A DNA stretch of 64,000 nt from Euryodendron excelsum (taxonomy: Eukaryota; Streptophyta; Magnoliopsida; Ericales; Pentaphylacaceae), in the NCBI GenBank assembly GCA_033060915.1, contig CM065377.1, positions 53,281,183-53,345,182 on the forward strand. The letters are read 5' to 3'. Below the pieces are notes generated by a model. That model saw only the letters and a program-made list of their open reading frames with translations, did not search any database and was not told where the DNA came from. A program made the position numbers and the translations under genes. Shown one piece after another: positions 47,961-59,894 of this stretch. Position 1 is the stretch's first letter. The number at the start of each line of letters is the position of its first letter.

Positions 47961-50153
47961 TGTCTCGCCCCGTAACCCTGCCTAAGCGAATTTAGGGTAC
48001 ATAATAGGCCAGTAGACTACTCAAGGTCGCATTACATAAACTGGTTGAACACCTGTGCATAATCATTAAAAATGATATATAATTGCGGAAGTAGGATTTT
48101 TATAATTTAAAACATAACTTGTGTCATATATGGCAGAGCTGTGCTTAATCCATAACATAAACATACATATGGGCCTATTCGAGGCCGCCACGGTTATATC
48201 ATTTATAACATTACAAAACATTAGGGTCCAGTCCAAATACATATAACATAGGCCCGTGGGCCATAGCTCAAAATCGACATATGGCTTCCTCCTAGGGCCT
48301 CTCGGATTGGCTACCTGAAAACATTTAAGAAAACGTAAGCTAATGCTTAGTAAATAACAATGATGCACAAGTATGAAAATACCATGGACTAGCATTTATC
48401 TCTAATATATAAAAAAATAAATAAACATTTATGCATATAGAGCATGAACTTGAAAACATGAAAACATTGGCTTGAAATCATAGATAGCATAAACATCATA
48501 GTGAAACACTCTATCATTTCAAAACATAATATTATAAATGAGAGATGCGACATATCCTTATTCGTGATAAAGCGTAATATAACTTGTCATAAGCATTTGA
48601 ACATATCCTGGTTTTTGTTCTAAAAATATAAGTGTGCTACAACTCGACATATAAGCTAGGCTCCATAGTAACCCTCTTAGGTCACGTAAAGGCTCTTTAA
48701 GCCAAGGGACGTCTCCCAACATGTCGATAGTTTATTTCACTTCCCCTACAGTAGGACTATCAGGCGAGTTTAAAGTCTTGCCATGAAAAAACTTCGAGTT
48801 GACACTATACATTAGAAATTTTGCATCTCTTTCATTTAAACATTGTAGTCCATGGTTTTGATTCATAACATAAGTATAACTTGAATGCATTTAAAAGTAT
48901 GACATTTATAATTGAACATAAACATTGATACATTGAAAATATATGGAAAACATTGCATGATATGGAGTTGAATATCAACCATTTGGAAAGTAATAGAGTT
49001 TTACTCATGGAAAATCGTTACTCAACTTTATCCTTGAGGATTAGTGCTAAACAAGGGTGTTTCTACATATAGAGTACATAGAAGCATCAAACATAAGACC
49101 CTAATGCAAAGTAAGAATCATAAAAGTTAAGGTTTAAAACATTAATCCCTCAACACCAATTCATTCAATGCATCTCATTCTTATTAGAAAAATAAAACTA
49201 CATTTTAGGTCAATTTCAATTGAAAATAGACTTAAAGGCCTTTAATTTGATAAATCATGGGTCGAAAATACATTTCGGATGAAGAAGTTATGTCCCATGA
49301 AAAATGGACTAAAATTCTGAAGAACAATGTTGATGACAGAAATTTTGGGTCAACTTCAAAATTCAATATCTCCCAATCTATAAGGAATTAGAGTACAAAC
49401 TTTATATGAGTACAAAAGTCTATGAGTCTACCTTTCAGTGCTTTAATCGGTACATTAATCCAAGTTTTTTTAGAGTAAGTTATGCTTGTTTTACTAAACA
49501 GTGTCGGAGCTGTCAGGCATCAGGCCGTTAGAACAATAGGCAAAAGTGAAAAATGCAAGTCTCTGACCGTTGGAATGACCCTCCCAACAGTTAGAACGGC
49601 CAGAGCACTTGTATACAGCCAGGGAGGGTTCTTTAAGCCTTAGATTTCCAAATCCAAACTTCCCCAAACTCTACCAATGCTTCTAGGGTTTAAAGATTGA
49701 CCCAATAAGACCACAATATCTCCAAATGAAGCTAAACCAACAAGTAAATCAAGGGATCTAGGGTTTGAATCTCCAAACCCAACGTGCACAGATTTGGGGG
49801 TTTTCAATCCTAACTCCCAATCCATCCATAAAAATTTACAAACTCTCAAAATCCAACTAATTGGGACTTAAAGGAGTCACCCAACATATATACACAAGGT
49901 TTGGAGTTCATACATTTCTCTCTCAAGCTTTCCAAGCTCCAATAATGGCTTCCAAGCTTGTGTTGAGCCCTTCAATCTCTTCCCTTCTCTTCCTTCTTCT
50001 TTTTTTTCTTCTTATTCTTTTTCTCTTCCTCTTCTATGGCAGGTGTGTGTGTGTGTGTGATTGTGTGTATTACAGGTGTGTATAATTAAGAGAGACATAT
50101 ATAAATTAATCTCATGTGTCTCATACTAGGTGCATATGTTATAATATGCACTA
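47961..50153. mobile_element. Probable solo LTR of a gypsy element (copy 1)
   Basis: A 2.2-kb non-coding block starting TGTCTCGCCCCGTAACCC, the start motif of many plant gypsy LTRs. CCATT stands before it (47956-47960) and after it (50154-50158), a possible target duplication. No internal retrotransposon genes are attached. The far end is not a canonical CA; an end at the earlier GTTATA (copy 2: GTTACA) is the alternative. Both units carry it, so it predates the duplication. Confidence 0.5.
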
Positions 50154-51579
50154 CCATTCATCATCTTAACAATGGCTCAAGATTGGTGTAAACACCAAAT
50201 ATTCCATCACATAAAACATTATGCTTAGTGGAGTACCATTTATTCTTGCCCCACGAGCACGATCAACGCGGGATATTGTGTCTAATGGAGCACCACATGC
50301 CCTTCTTCCATAAACAATGAATAATTTTTTCGTACAAAACACATTTTAGAGGTTAGCTGACAAGTCGTACGAAACTTTCAAGTTTAACGTCCCCAATTCA
50401 CACTTAAGAGTTAAGACTGCTAGGTTAGCCTAGATGTGAGGGTGGGGTATGTACTAATTTAATTTGGTAGAAAAGAAAGTGCAGAGAAAGAGACATAAAA
50501 GAGAGAGAGAGCAATAGATTAGGAGAGAGAAGAATTCAAATTATCCTCCATTGATTAAAGAATATTTAAGTCATTTTCAATGCTGGTATCTTATGTTTTA
50601 TTATTATTTTTTGCACCTTTTCCCACCTAAATTTTCTTCTAAATCTCTTCTCATCTATCTAACAGTATACAAGTTCTTGAAAGATTTTTCAAATTTTTTC
50701 CTTTGTTTTCTAACCATTTTCTTCTCACCAACCAACCAAACCGCCAAAAAGAAGATGTTATTAAAAAATTTCTTCCTCTCCTACCAAACAACTGATTCAA
50801 GTATAAAGGTCATCTAACTCATCACTTAACATCTCAGTTTTTAAATAATGCTATAGAAATAGATTTTTTTCTTCATAATTATTGTATAAAATGATATTTT
50901 AATTTGTGGTTCCTTCGTTTCACACAAAATACCCACCATTTTTTTTCAATTTTTTTTTTAACATTTTTATAGCTGGTAAGATTTAAGCTTTGTCATCTCC
51001 ATTATTTAAGATCTATTCCCTTTTTCTTTGTTACAGCCAAATTATTTTGACATAATCAAATTCATAACTTCAAAATCAAAATGCCAAATCCGGTTAATTA
51101 AATGACATTAAACTACATAAGTATTAAATTTATTAATTGAATTTTCGCAATATCAACAAACTATTTTGAAGCAATCCGCTCATCAAGTCGGGTTCACAAA
51201 TGCCCTCTAACCTCTCCTATATTAACATAATATTATATGTGTTTCTTTTAATAATCTTAAAAACTTTTAATTTTTGAGGACACAATTTTCCTTCTCACAT
51301 AGGACAATGGAAAGTGTCGAGTGGCAACGGATCGAACACGGACAAAGTATTTGTTCCGGCCGCGAGCGGACCGCCCACCGCCACTATCATTCCTAGTTCC
51401 AAACCCCCAATCCCAACTGACACGGCACTTCTCCATTACATTTAGTGTAATTATATTACATACATAAAATATATATGTATATATAAATAATGTTATCAAA
51501 TTGTGTTTGTTATTTTAAAATTAAGGATGCATTCTCTAATTATACAAAGTGTAAATTTGTACTTTCTTTACAATTACAA

Positions 51580-51717
51580 GCAAGAGAGATGGCCCAGTGG
51601 TCGGACACTTACCCCTTCCCTCACCAATCGACGTTCAAACTCTGGTCTCACTCCCTCTTCTCTTTTTTAACTTCAACCCTCCTTGTATTCTATTCTAATG
51701 AACCTTAAAAAAAAAGA
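51580..51717 (+). repeat. tRNA-derived SINE-like element (copy 2)
   Basis: Same element as at 42071-42216, with the A box at 51590-51600 and an A-run tail at 51704-51713. Present in both units, so it inserted before the tandem duplication. Confidence 0.45.
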
Positions 51718-52356
51718 TTGTCTTCACAATTTTCAGTAGTGTTTAATTCTATTCATACATGCTTAACTTATTCCTTAAGGGCACAACCATACAAATTAAT
51801 AACGGTCATCACTTTAAAACAGAGATTCATCAAAATGATAGTTAATTATCAAATTACCATCTATCATATTATTTTATTACAATATTCTATAAAAAATAAT
51901 TTTTTTACTTTACTATAAGATGTCCAGACATTCAACTAACTATTCCCTTGAACTCATGTAAGACTAATGTCAACATGAACTATATAAATTATATGTATTG
52001 CATGAATTCTACTAGTCACAAATAATAATAAAGGGAAATGACTTTATCATATAAATCAGCCGATCAATTAGTCACCATTTGTGAGTGATTGTGAACCAAA
52101 AAGTAAAAAAGAAACTTCGAGAATAGCTTTTTTCTCACATTTATGATTCAACCATAGCATCAATTTCCGTCCTAACTTTGTACTATGGTCTTTCCTACTT
52201 TAATTAATGGATGGATGCATTCACCTGCGAATTAGGTACGATTTGAAGGAGTCAAACATGAATTTCAACACTAATTCCATAAAGTCAAGTGATTCCATGT
52301 CAATGTCGTTGAGAGCTCAATTTTTTTAAAATTTCTAGATACAAAATTTTCCTCTT

Positions 52357-52360
<4 letters not shown>

Positions 52361-52412
<52 letters not shown>
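52361..52412. repeat. Expanded CT microsatellite in copy 2
   Basis: About 26 CT units; the matching run in copy 1 (about 42867-42884) has about 9. Confidence 0.95.
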
Positions 52413-52415
<3 letters not shown>

Positions 52416-53755
52416 TTTGGGTGTCGGCGGTTTCGGCCCATGTGGAGAATTGTTTTGTTTCCTAAGGGCCATTCAGTTCGGGCCAAACTTGCTACTTGTT
52501 AAGCCACCTTGGGCTGTCTAAAGTTACAATACACCCAAAAAAGTGAAGTCCACTAGGCTGCAATGCTATGGTTCATTTTTGGCCCAGAACTTTTAGTGTT
52601 TGAAGGGCTGAAAGTCATAGAAGAGAATGCATAAATAGCCCCTCCGCACACAATGGTAAGGTTGCATGCATATGAGCCTTCCCAAACCCTGCAGTGGATG
52701 AAGTTTTGTGCAATGGATTGCCCTTTAAAACATTGACATTGTATCTGGTGCGCGATTTATATTTCATATGCTGCAAAAATAGTCATCATAAATTGATAAT
52801 CATCACTATGTTTACATGTTGTTTGTGTTAAATTGAGGTTTCTTATCATTATAAAAGTCTATAACATGTCTAACAACTCAATGCTTTTTTAGGTATTGCG
52901 GTTAGGGGTATCTGGCCCGTTTATGTGAACTTTGACTAATTTACTCCTCGGTCCGATCAAAGGTAGGTCATCCACTTCAAGACTAGAGTATTCACAAATG
53001 ACAAATTCCGTGCGACTTAACCCCAAGAGTTAAACCTGAGTTGTTATATGCATGTAATTCCATTCACTGCTTCGTTGTACCTCTTCTCGTATATGATTAT
53101 GCATAGCTCTGGTTGATTCTTTAATAGTTCCTCAAATTGATCTAGGTAGCGGTTTTTGGAGTGAATACTTCCAATGGCTTCCCTAGAAATTGTTAAACAA
53201 CTGTTTTTTTTATATCTAGAATTACATTATAGTGACAATTCTTTTAATTCGAAGTGACAAATATTAAGTGAGCCACATTATTTAAAAAAAAAACAGAAAG
53301 AAAAATTACCTACTTGGTTGGGTTAGTTTACGCAGAAGTGAAAATTATTTTCAAGTAAAACTATTTGAAACCAAGTTAAACCATTAAAATGAAAGGAAAA
53401 GATCAAATAAATCAAAACGTCTAAGTGCATAAATATTATTTTGGCGTTTTAATTTTGGCAGGGAATTAATTTTATTTATGCTAAAGTTGATATTTTCATA
53501 TAAATTATTTTCTCAGCAAACTAAACATCTAATATAAAAGAAAAATAAAAAAAATAAACCAACAAAATCTAGAAGGTTACATTAGTTTGGTTAGAAAATA
53601 ATTTTAGTTGAAGAAAATTAAAATTTCAAGGGTCACATTTCAAACACAAATAACTGGGCGTAAGTATAAGGGGGCAAAAGATTATTATCCAAAATAAAGT
53701 GTGTGACACTATTACTCAACTCAATTTAAGTTTGGTTTTTCTGTATGTCCACGCA

Positions 53756-53893
53756 CCAAAGCTTTCAGTTGCTCAGTGGCCACTGGCCGCACCGTCGTGG
53801 TGTTACTCCCCACTTCAACGGTTCAAGCAATGGTATCGCTTGGCTCTTCTCAAATCTCTCTAATGAGGTATTCTAAAATACCTCTTAGTTTTA
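53756..53893 (+). repeat. Repeated motif, unit 1 of copy 2
   Basis: Counterpart of 44227-44366, with GAGGTATTCTAAAATACCTC at 53865-53884. Confidence 0.7.
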
Positions 53894-54579
53894 TGCAACT
53901 CATTTTCTTTTCTTTTCTTTTCTTTTCCATCTGCCTATTATGCAATTTAAGTTCACAACCACTATACAGAAATAGCCTCTTCTCAGCAAGAGTAAGATTA
54001 CTGCAAAAATAATCATCATAAATTCCTAATCATCACTAGGTTTTACATGTGTTTGTGTTAAGTGTGGTTCATTATCATTATAAAAAAGGCTACTATGTCT
54101 GGCTCCACTAGAAATTGTTATGTATACAAACAAAATTCTTATATGGAACTATGTCACCGTAGCAACTCTCTCAATTTCAAGTGATAAAAATTAAGTTAGT
54201 CAATTATATTTTTTAAACAGAAAAAAAGCAAAGGAAAATTATATTTCGGCCCCTGTGGTTGGATCAGTTTTTTGTCTAATCTCCTGTATTTCAATAATAA
54301 ACTAAATCAGAAAAGTCTACAAGTGCATAAATACCATTTAGATGTTTTAACTAGGAGGGAAATTAACTTTATTTAGGCTGGAGTTGATTTTTTCAAATAA
54401 TTCATTTTCTCACCAAATTTAAACATCTAATATGGAACAACCACAAAAATGAACTTAAAAAAAAGTCTAAAAGGGCTTAAAACATCATTTGGCATTTTAT
54501 TCTAATTAGAAAGTGATTTTAGCTATTAAAAATAAATAAATTTCTATGTGTAGCTATCATATTTAACTGAGAAAAACTA

Positions 54580-54826
54580 GCAACCTGTTTAGAACTTGGG
54601 GGACGGGAGGGAAGTGAAGGTTAAATTTTTTCTCCCCTTTTCCTTCTCTTGTTTGATTCGACCTAAGAGAGAAAGAGAAGGGAAATGAGAGACAAAATTT
54701 TAAATTACTCTCTTTTTCTTCCTTTAACTTTCCTTTCATTTTGTTTACAACATCAAACAGGGAAGAAAAAGTATTTTTCCTTCCTTTCTCTTTCTTTCCC
54801 TTCCTTCCCCCAAGTTCCAACCATGC
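54580..54826. mobile_element. MITE-like element, intact in copy 2
   Basis: 247 bases starting GCAACCTGTTTAGAACTTGG and ending CCAAGTTCCAACCATGC, with GAACTTGGGGG shared as an inverted repeat and TA on both sides. The interior is G/A-rich on the left and C/T-rich on the right, a foldback layout. In copy 1 the left half is at 45051 onwards but the right end is gone. Confidence 0.6.
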
Positions 54827-55008
54827 TATAATGGTTTCATTTTGTTACAAGTCTCAAGGGTGTAAGTGTCATATTTTGAAATACACTCAATCCAAGTGAA
54901 ATTGGGTGTAACCAGGGGCAAAAATGTTATTTATCCGTGGAAAATTATTTGTGCACTATTACTCAACTCAAAATTTAGGTTTGTTATTTTATTATACCTT
55001 TGCCACCA

Positions 55009-55105
55009 AAGCTATGACACCCCCCACTTTGAGGGTTCAAACAATGGTACCACTTCTTTGTCAAATTTCTGTAATGAGGTATTCTAGAATACCTCTTAGT
55101 TTTTA
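55009..55105 (+). repeat. Repeated motif, unit 2 of copy 2 with perfect palindrome
   Basis: Holds the 20-base perfect palindrome GAGGTATTCTAGAATACCTC at 55076-55095. The surrounding GGTTCAAACAATGG segment is shared with the three other units. Confidence 0.75.
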
Positions 55106-56330
55106 CACCAAGTAAATTTTCTTCTCTCTTTTTTTCTTTTTTGTTTTCCTTTTCAGCTGCTTATCCCTGCCTATTATGACATATTTAAGTTCTCAACCAC
55201 TACAAACATAGAGGAATTGCAAGCAATTATCTGGGTTTGTTGCAAGCAATCATATTCTTGTCCTTTCTGTTATTATATTCAACAACTACTGAAAACAAGA
55301 GAGAGAAACAGCAGTTCTGAAATTATTGAAAGATGTATATTTCATAGGCTGGTTGGCTTGGGGTTTTCTGATGAATAACTGGAGAACCCATAAACGGAAA
55401 ATCCTTTTAAAACATAGGTTGGACCACTCTCAACATTGCACTGATTCACTAATCATCTAACTAATGGATCAAGGACTTCTATTCAGGTTTGCCAAACAAC
55501 ATATCACATAACAGAGTTCAATTTTTTCTCCCCTGTTTTCTTCCAGAATCCAACCGAGTAATGATAGATAATTGATCTATGGTTACTTCATTGCGATCTG
55601 AGTGTTACGATTCAAAACCCGAAAAAAACAACCCCTTTGATACAAGCAATTGTAGCACATTTATGCTGTATTAGATCCCGAATTTGTAGAGGGAAATGAA
55701 AATAAAAAGAAATAGAAAAAAGAAAGAAAGAGAGAGAAAAGAGAAGAAAATGAGTAATTTCAAATTTTTATTTATTTGTTTTTATGTTCTTTTACCATAT
55801 ACTTTCTCTCATAACCAAACATAAGATTATTTTTATATCTCTTTCATTTTCATTTTTCCTCAACAAATTAGGGATCTAAACACAGCCTTAAAGAAATTGC
55901 ATAAGAGGGATGGATAGAAAGAAGAGTTGGTTTTTCCATTGTCTGTTGAGGATCAAGAAAAAGAAATAAAACCATGAGCAAATATCTAAGACCATTTTGT
56001 TCTTGAAACAATCATGTTAACATTGGTCTTTTGAAGTTCATATAGCAAATTCCTTGGTGAATGAACTTTGGAAATGAAAGGGAAACAAAAAATTGCAAAT
56101 TCAACCTAGAGGCAGTCCCAGACAACTCCCCAAAGCTAAAATCAAAAGCTCCTAAAAAAGTTACATCCAAACACAAACCATCTACCATTCAAATTGAAGC
56201 CCTTGAACATTGTAGGAGGAGTGGACCGAGGGGTGTAAGGTTGATTGACCTGGGGGCCGTCTGGAAATTCCAGCAGTCACTAACGTGGCTCGAGCTTCTC
56301 GGAGGTTATAAGAAAAGAACCAAAGACAGG

Positions 56331-56332
<2 letters not shown>

Positions 56333-56396
<64 letters not shown>
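56333..56396. repeat. Expanded GA microsatellite in copy 2
   Basis: About 31 AG units; copy 1 has two short runs here (about 47374-47389 and 47404-47413) separated by other sequence. Confidence 0.95.
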
Positions 56397-56398
<2 letters not shown>

Positions 56399-56799
56399 CG
56401 GAGAGCATTCAATTCTTTTCTTTGGGTCAAAAATGAGCTAGCTATTTATGATGGGGGTGGTGACTGATGTGGTGGGGCACGTGGCGCATTATGATCATCA
56501 TTAGGCTCTTGCCCGGTCAGGGTGTGCCACGTGTCCACCTCATTAAATGTGGATTAGGCTTGCATTTATGCCTACATCTTGCAATCTAATACATCTGGAG
56601 GGTAAGTCTCTTTCTCTCTTAGTTGGTTGACAGGACAGGTCCACGCACGCTTAAGGGGGCGAGTGGTTCAATGGTTCCCTTGGATTCTAACCTCCAGTCC
56701 ACAATCCATTAAGGTCTAAAGCAAGGGTGAGAAGGAGAATGTTGAGGTGCATAGCATGTATCTATCGAGCTGTGGAGGCTACTTATGTGAAGGGTGGTT

Positions 56800-56909
56800 G
56801 GAACTGTGCAGGCACGGGGCCTGGCTTAGGATGGCCAAAGCCGTGAGGCGCAGAGCTTGGCTTAGGATGGCTGGAGCTGTGCAGGTGCAGAGCCTGGCTT
56901 GGGTGAGCC
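56800..56909 (+). repeat. 36-37 base minisatellite, three units (copy 2)
   Basis: Counterpart of 47839-47949 with scattered base changes; same unit number. Confidence 0.8.
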
Positions 56910-56921
56910 CTCGAGACCACC

Positions 56922-59105
56922 TGTCACGCCCCGTAACCCGGTCTAAGCGAATTTCGGTTACATGACCGGCCAGTAAGCTACCCAAGGCCTCATTACATAA
57001 ACTAGTTGAACACCTGTGCATAATCATTGAAAATAATACATAATTGCAGAAGTAGAATTTTTATAGTTTAAAACATAACTTGTGTCATATATGGCAGAGT
57101 TGTGCTTAATCCATAACATAAACATACATATGAGCCTACTCGAGGCCGCCACAGTTATATTATTTATAACATCACAAAAAATTAGGGTCCAATCCAAATA
57201 CACATAACATAGGCTCATGGGCCATAGCGCAAAATCCACATATGGTCTCCTCCTAGGACTTTTCGGATTGGCTACCTGAAAATATTTGAGAAAATATAAA
57301 CTAATACTTAGTGAATAACAATGATGCACGAATATGAAAATATTATGGACTAGCATTTATCTCTAATATATAAAATAATAGATAGACATTTATTCATATA
57401 GAGCATGAACTTGAAAACATAAAAACATTGGCTTGAAATCATAGATAGCATAAACATCATATTGAAACACTCTATCATTTCAAAACATAATATTATAAAT
57501 GAGAGATGCGACATATCCTTGTTCGTGATAAAGCGTAATATAACTTGTCATAAGCATTTGAACAAATCTTGGTTTTTGTTCTAAAAATATAAGTGTGCTA
57601 CAACTCGACAAATGAGCTAGGCTCCATAGTAACCCTCTTATGTCACGTAAAGGCTCTTTAAGCCAAGGGATGTCTTCCAATATGTCGATAGTTTATTTCA
57701 CATCCCCTACCGTAGGACTATCAAACGAGTTTAAGGTATTGCCATGAAAGACTTCTAGTTGACACTATACATTAGAAATCTTGCATCTCTTTCATTTAAA
57801 TATTGTAGTCCATGGGTTTTAATTCATAACATAAGTATAACTTGAATGCATTTAAAAGTATGACATTTATAATTGAACATAAACATTGATGCATTGAAAA
57901 TATATGGAAAATATTGCATGATATGGAGTTGAACTTCAACCATTTGAAAAGTAATAGGGTTTTACTCATGGCAAATCGTTACTCAACTTTATCCTTGAGG
58001 ATTGGTGCTAAACAAGGGTGTTCCTACATATAGAGTACATAGAAGCATCAAACACAAGACCGTAATGCAAAGTAAGAATCATAAAAGTTAAGGTTTAAAA
58101 CATTGATCCCTCAACACCGATTCATTCAATGCATCTCATTCTTATCAGAAAAATAAAACTACATTCTAGGTCAATTTCATTTGAAAATAGGCTTAAAGAC
58201 CTTTAATTTGATAAATCATGGGTTAAAAATACATTTCGGATGAAGAAGTTATGTTCCATGAAAAATGGACTAAAATTCAGAAGAACAATGTTGATGACAG
58301 AAAATTTGGATCAACTTCAAAATTCAATATCTCCAAATCTATAAGGAATTAGAGTACAAACTTTATATGGGTACAAAAGTCTATGAGTTTACTTTTCAAT
58401 GCTTTAAACAATGCATTAATCCAAGTTTTTTAGAGTAAGTTATGCTTGTTTTACTAAATAATATTAGAGCTGTCAGATATCAGGCCGTTGGAACGACAGG
58501 CAAAAATGAAAAATGCAAGTCTTTGACTGTTGGAATGACCCTCCCAACAGTTGGAACAGCCAGATCACTTGTATACAGCCGGGGAGGGTTCTCTAAGCCT
58601 TAGATTTCCAAATCCAAACTTCTCCAAACTCTACCAATGCTTCTAGGGTTCAAAGATTGACCCAACAAGACTACAATATCTTTAAATGAAGCTAAACCAA
58701 CAAGTAAATCAAGGGATCTAGGGTTTGAATCTCCAAACCCAACATGCACAGATTTGGGCGTTTTCAACCGCAACTCCCAATCCATCCATAAAATCTTACA
58801 AACTCTCAAAATTTAACTAATTAGGACTCAAAGGAGTCACCCAACACAACTACAACACATATACACAAGGTTTGAAGTTCATACCTTTCTCTCTTAAGCT
58901 TCCAAGCTCCAACAATGGCTTCCAAGCTTGTGTTGAGTTGTTCAACCTCTTCTCTTCTCTTCCTTCTTCTTTTTCTTCTTCTCTTCCTCTTCTATGTCAA
59001 GTGTGTGTGTGAGTGTGTGTATTACAGGTGTGTGTAATTAGGAGATACACGTGGAAATTAATCCCATGTGTTTCATACTAAGAGCATATGTTACAATATG
59101 CATTA
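56922..59105. mobile_element. Probable solo LTR of a gypsy element (copy 2)
   Basis: Counterpart of 47961-50153. Starts TGTCACGCCCCGTAACCC, closer to the usual motif. CCATT follows at 59106-59110 but the left flank is CCACC. A GTGTGT-type repeat near its end is shared with copy 1. Confidence 0.5.
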
Positions 59106-59241
59106 CCATTCATCATTTTAACCCAAAGACACATTAGAATAATACAGAATTTAGAAAAATTCACATCAATTCAAATAATAGAGGCTTGGGATATTAAATT
59201 ACCTTCATGAGGCTGGGCCGAGGGGCGCCAGTGGGAATGTC

Positions 59242-59370
59242 GAGCTTGCTATAAGAGCGAAGGGGTGCAAGGAGAGGACCCCACTTGCCATAAAAGCTAG
59301 GGGGTGTAAGGGGCGCCGACCTGCCGCAAAAGCAAAGGGGCGCGAGGAGAGGCGCTGAGCTTGTTGCTGG
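59242..59370 (+). repeat. 38-39 base minisatellite, just over three units
   Basis: Units begin GAGCTTG, CCACTTG or ACCTGCC, continue with a CTATAAGAGC-like part, and end in a GGGG-rich GGAGAGG-like part. Lies upstream of the plant mobile domain pseudogene, in GC-richer DNA than its surroundings. Confidence 0.75.
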
Positions 59371-59780
59371 CCATTGTTGACAATGTTGACTTTGAGGTAC
59401 CCTAGGGACCCATGTGGCCTGCCAACTGGACAAGTGGGTTAGCCACGTGGCATCCATAGATGTGGGTACCCACATTAGCCCCCCTGTATGCACGTGTTTA
59501 TTGACTAGTGAAAGCGCGCATGCATATCACGTTGGGGATAAATTTAACCGTTGTATTGATGGCTAGTCATTGAAGACTGGATGCACGTCGTTCTCGAGGG
59601 GATTCTAGGGAGTGCCACGTGGTGCTGGTGTCGCTTCAGCCATTAATGTGAACGGCTGCTATTATGGAAATGACTGTTACGAGGGGATCAATGCGACCGT
59701 TCCGCAATAGAGTGGCGCGATGTTTAAGGGGAGTCATCATTGCTTACGATGCTTCAACTTTAAGGACTCCTTTGGAAAGG

Positions 59781-59788
59781 TATAAAAG
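59781..59788 (+). promoter_or_regulatory. TATA-like box before the mobile domain pseudogene
   Basis: TATAAAAG, about 107 bases before the ATG at 59895, in a stretch with CACGTG motifs (about 59452 and 59617). Looks like a former promoter or LTR promoter. Confidence 0.45.
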
Positions 59789-59894
59789 GTGGACTTGTGC
59801 TCATTTTAACGATTTTGGATTTTTGAGCTCTGATCTACTCGCTCGCATTACCATTTGTGAAATTGGAGCTCTTTCTCTGGCTACGAGGATCGGG

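Larger units (their letters stand above)
40703..50177 (+). repeat. 9-kb tandem duplication, copy 1
   Basis: Collinear with 50214-59123, beginning at AACATTATGCCTAATGGAGT (copy 2: AACATTATGCTTAGTGGAGT) and ending near ACCATTCATCATCTTAAC (copy 2: ACCATTCATCATTTTAAC). Copies are head to tail with about 36 bases between them. Large differences are few: 45240-45960 has no match in copy 2, and several simple repeats differ in length. No convincing gene lies in the unit; the frames are short and are broken or shifted between the copies. Confidence 0.9.
50214..59123 (+). repeat. 9-kb tandem duplication, copy 2
   Basis: Second unit of the tandem pair. High similarity to copy 1 across most of its length, including non-coding parts, with expanded CT (52361-52412) and GA (56333-56396) runs. 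It also keeps the intact MITE (54580-54826) whose right half is lost in copy 1. Confidence 0.9.

Noticed and set aside
49640..49849. Minus-strand frame present in both tandem units (also 58600-58809)
   Set aside because: Frame is kept in both, but it lies inside the LTR-like block, is short, and resembles no family; similarity follows from the duplication.
56061..56441. 126-codon frame with a long Arg-Glu repeat
   Set aside because: The repeat is the GA microsatellite and the frame is not open in copy 1.
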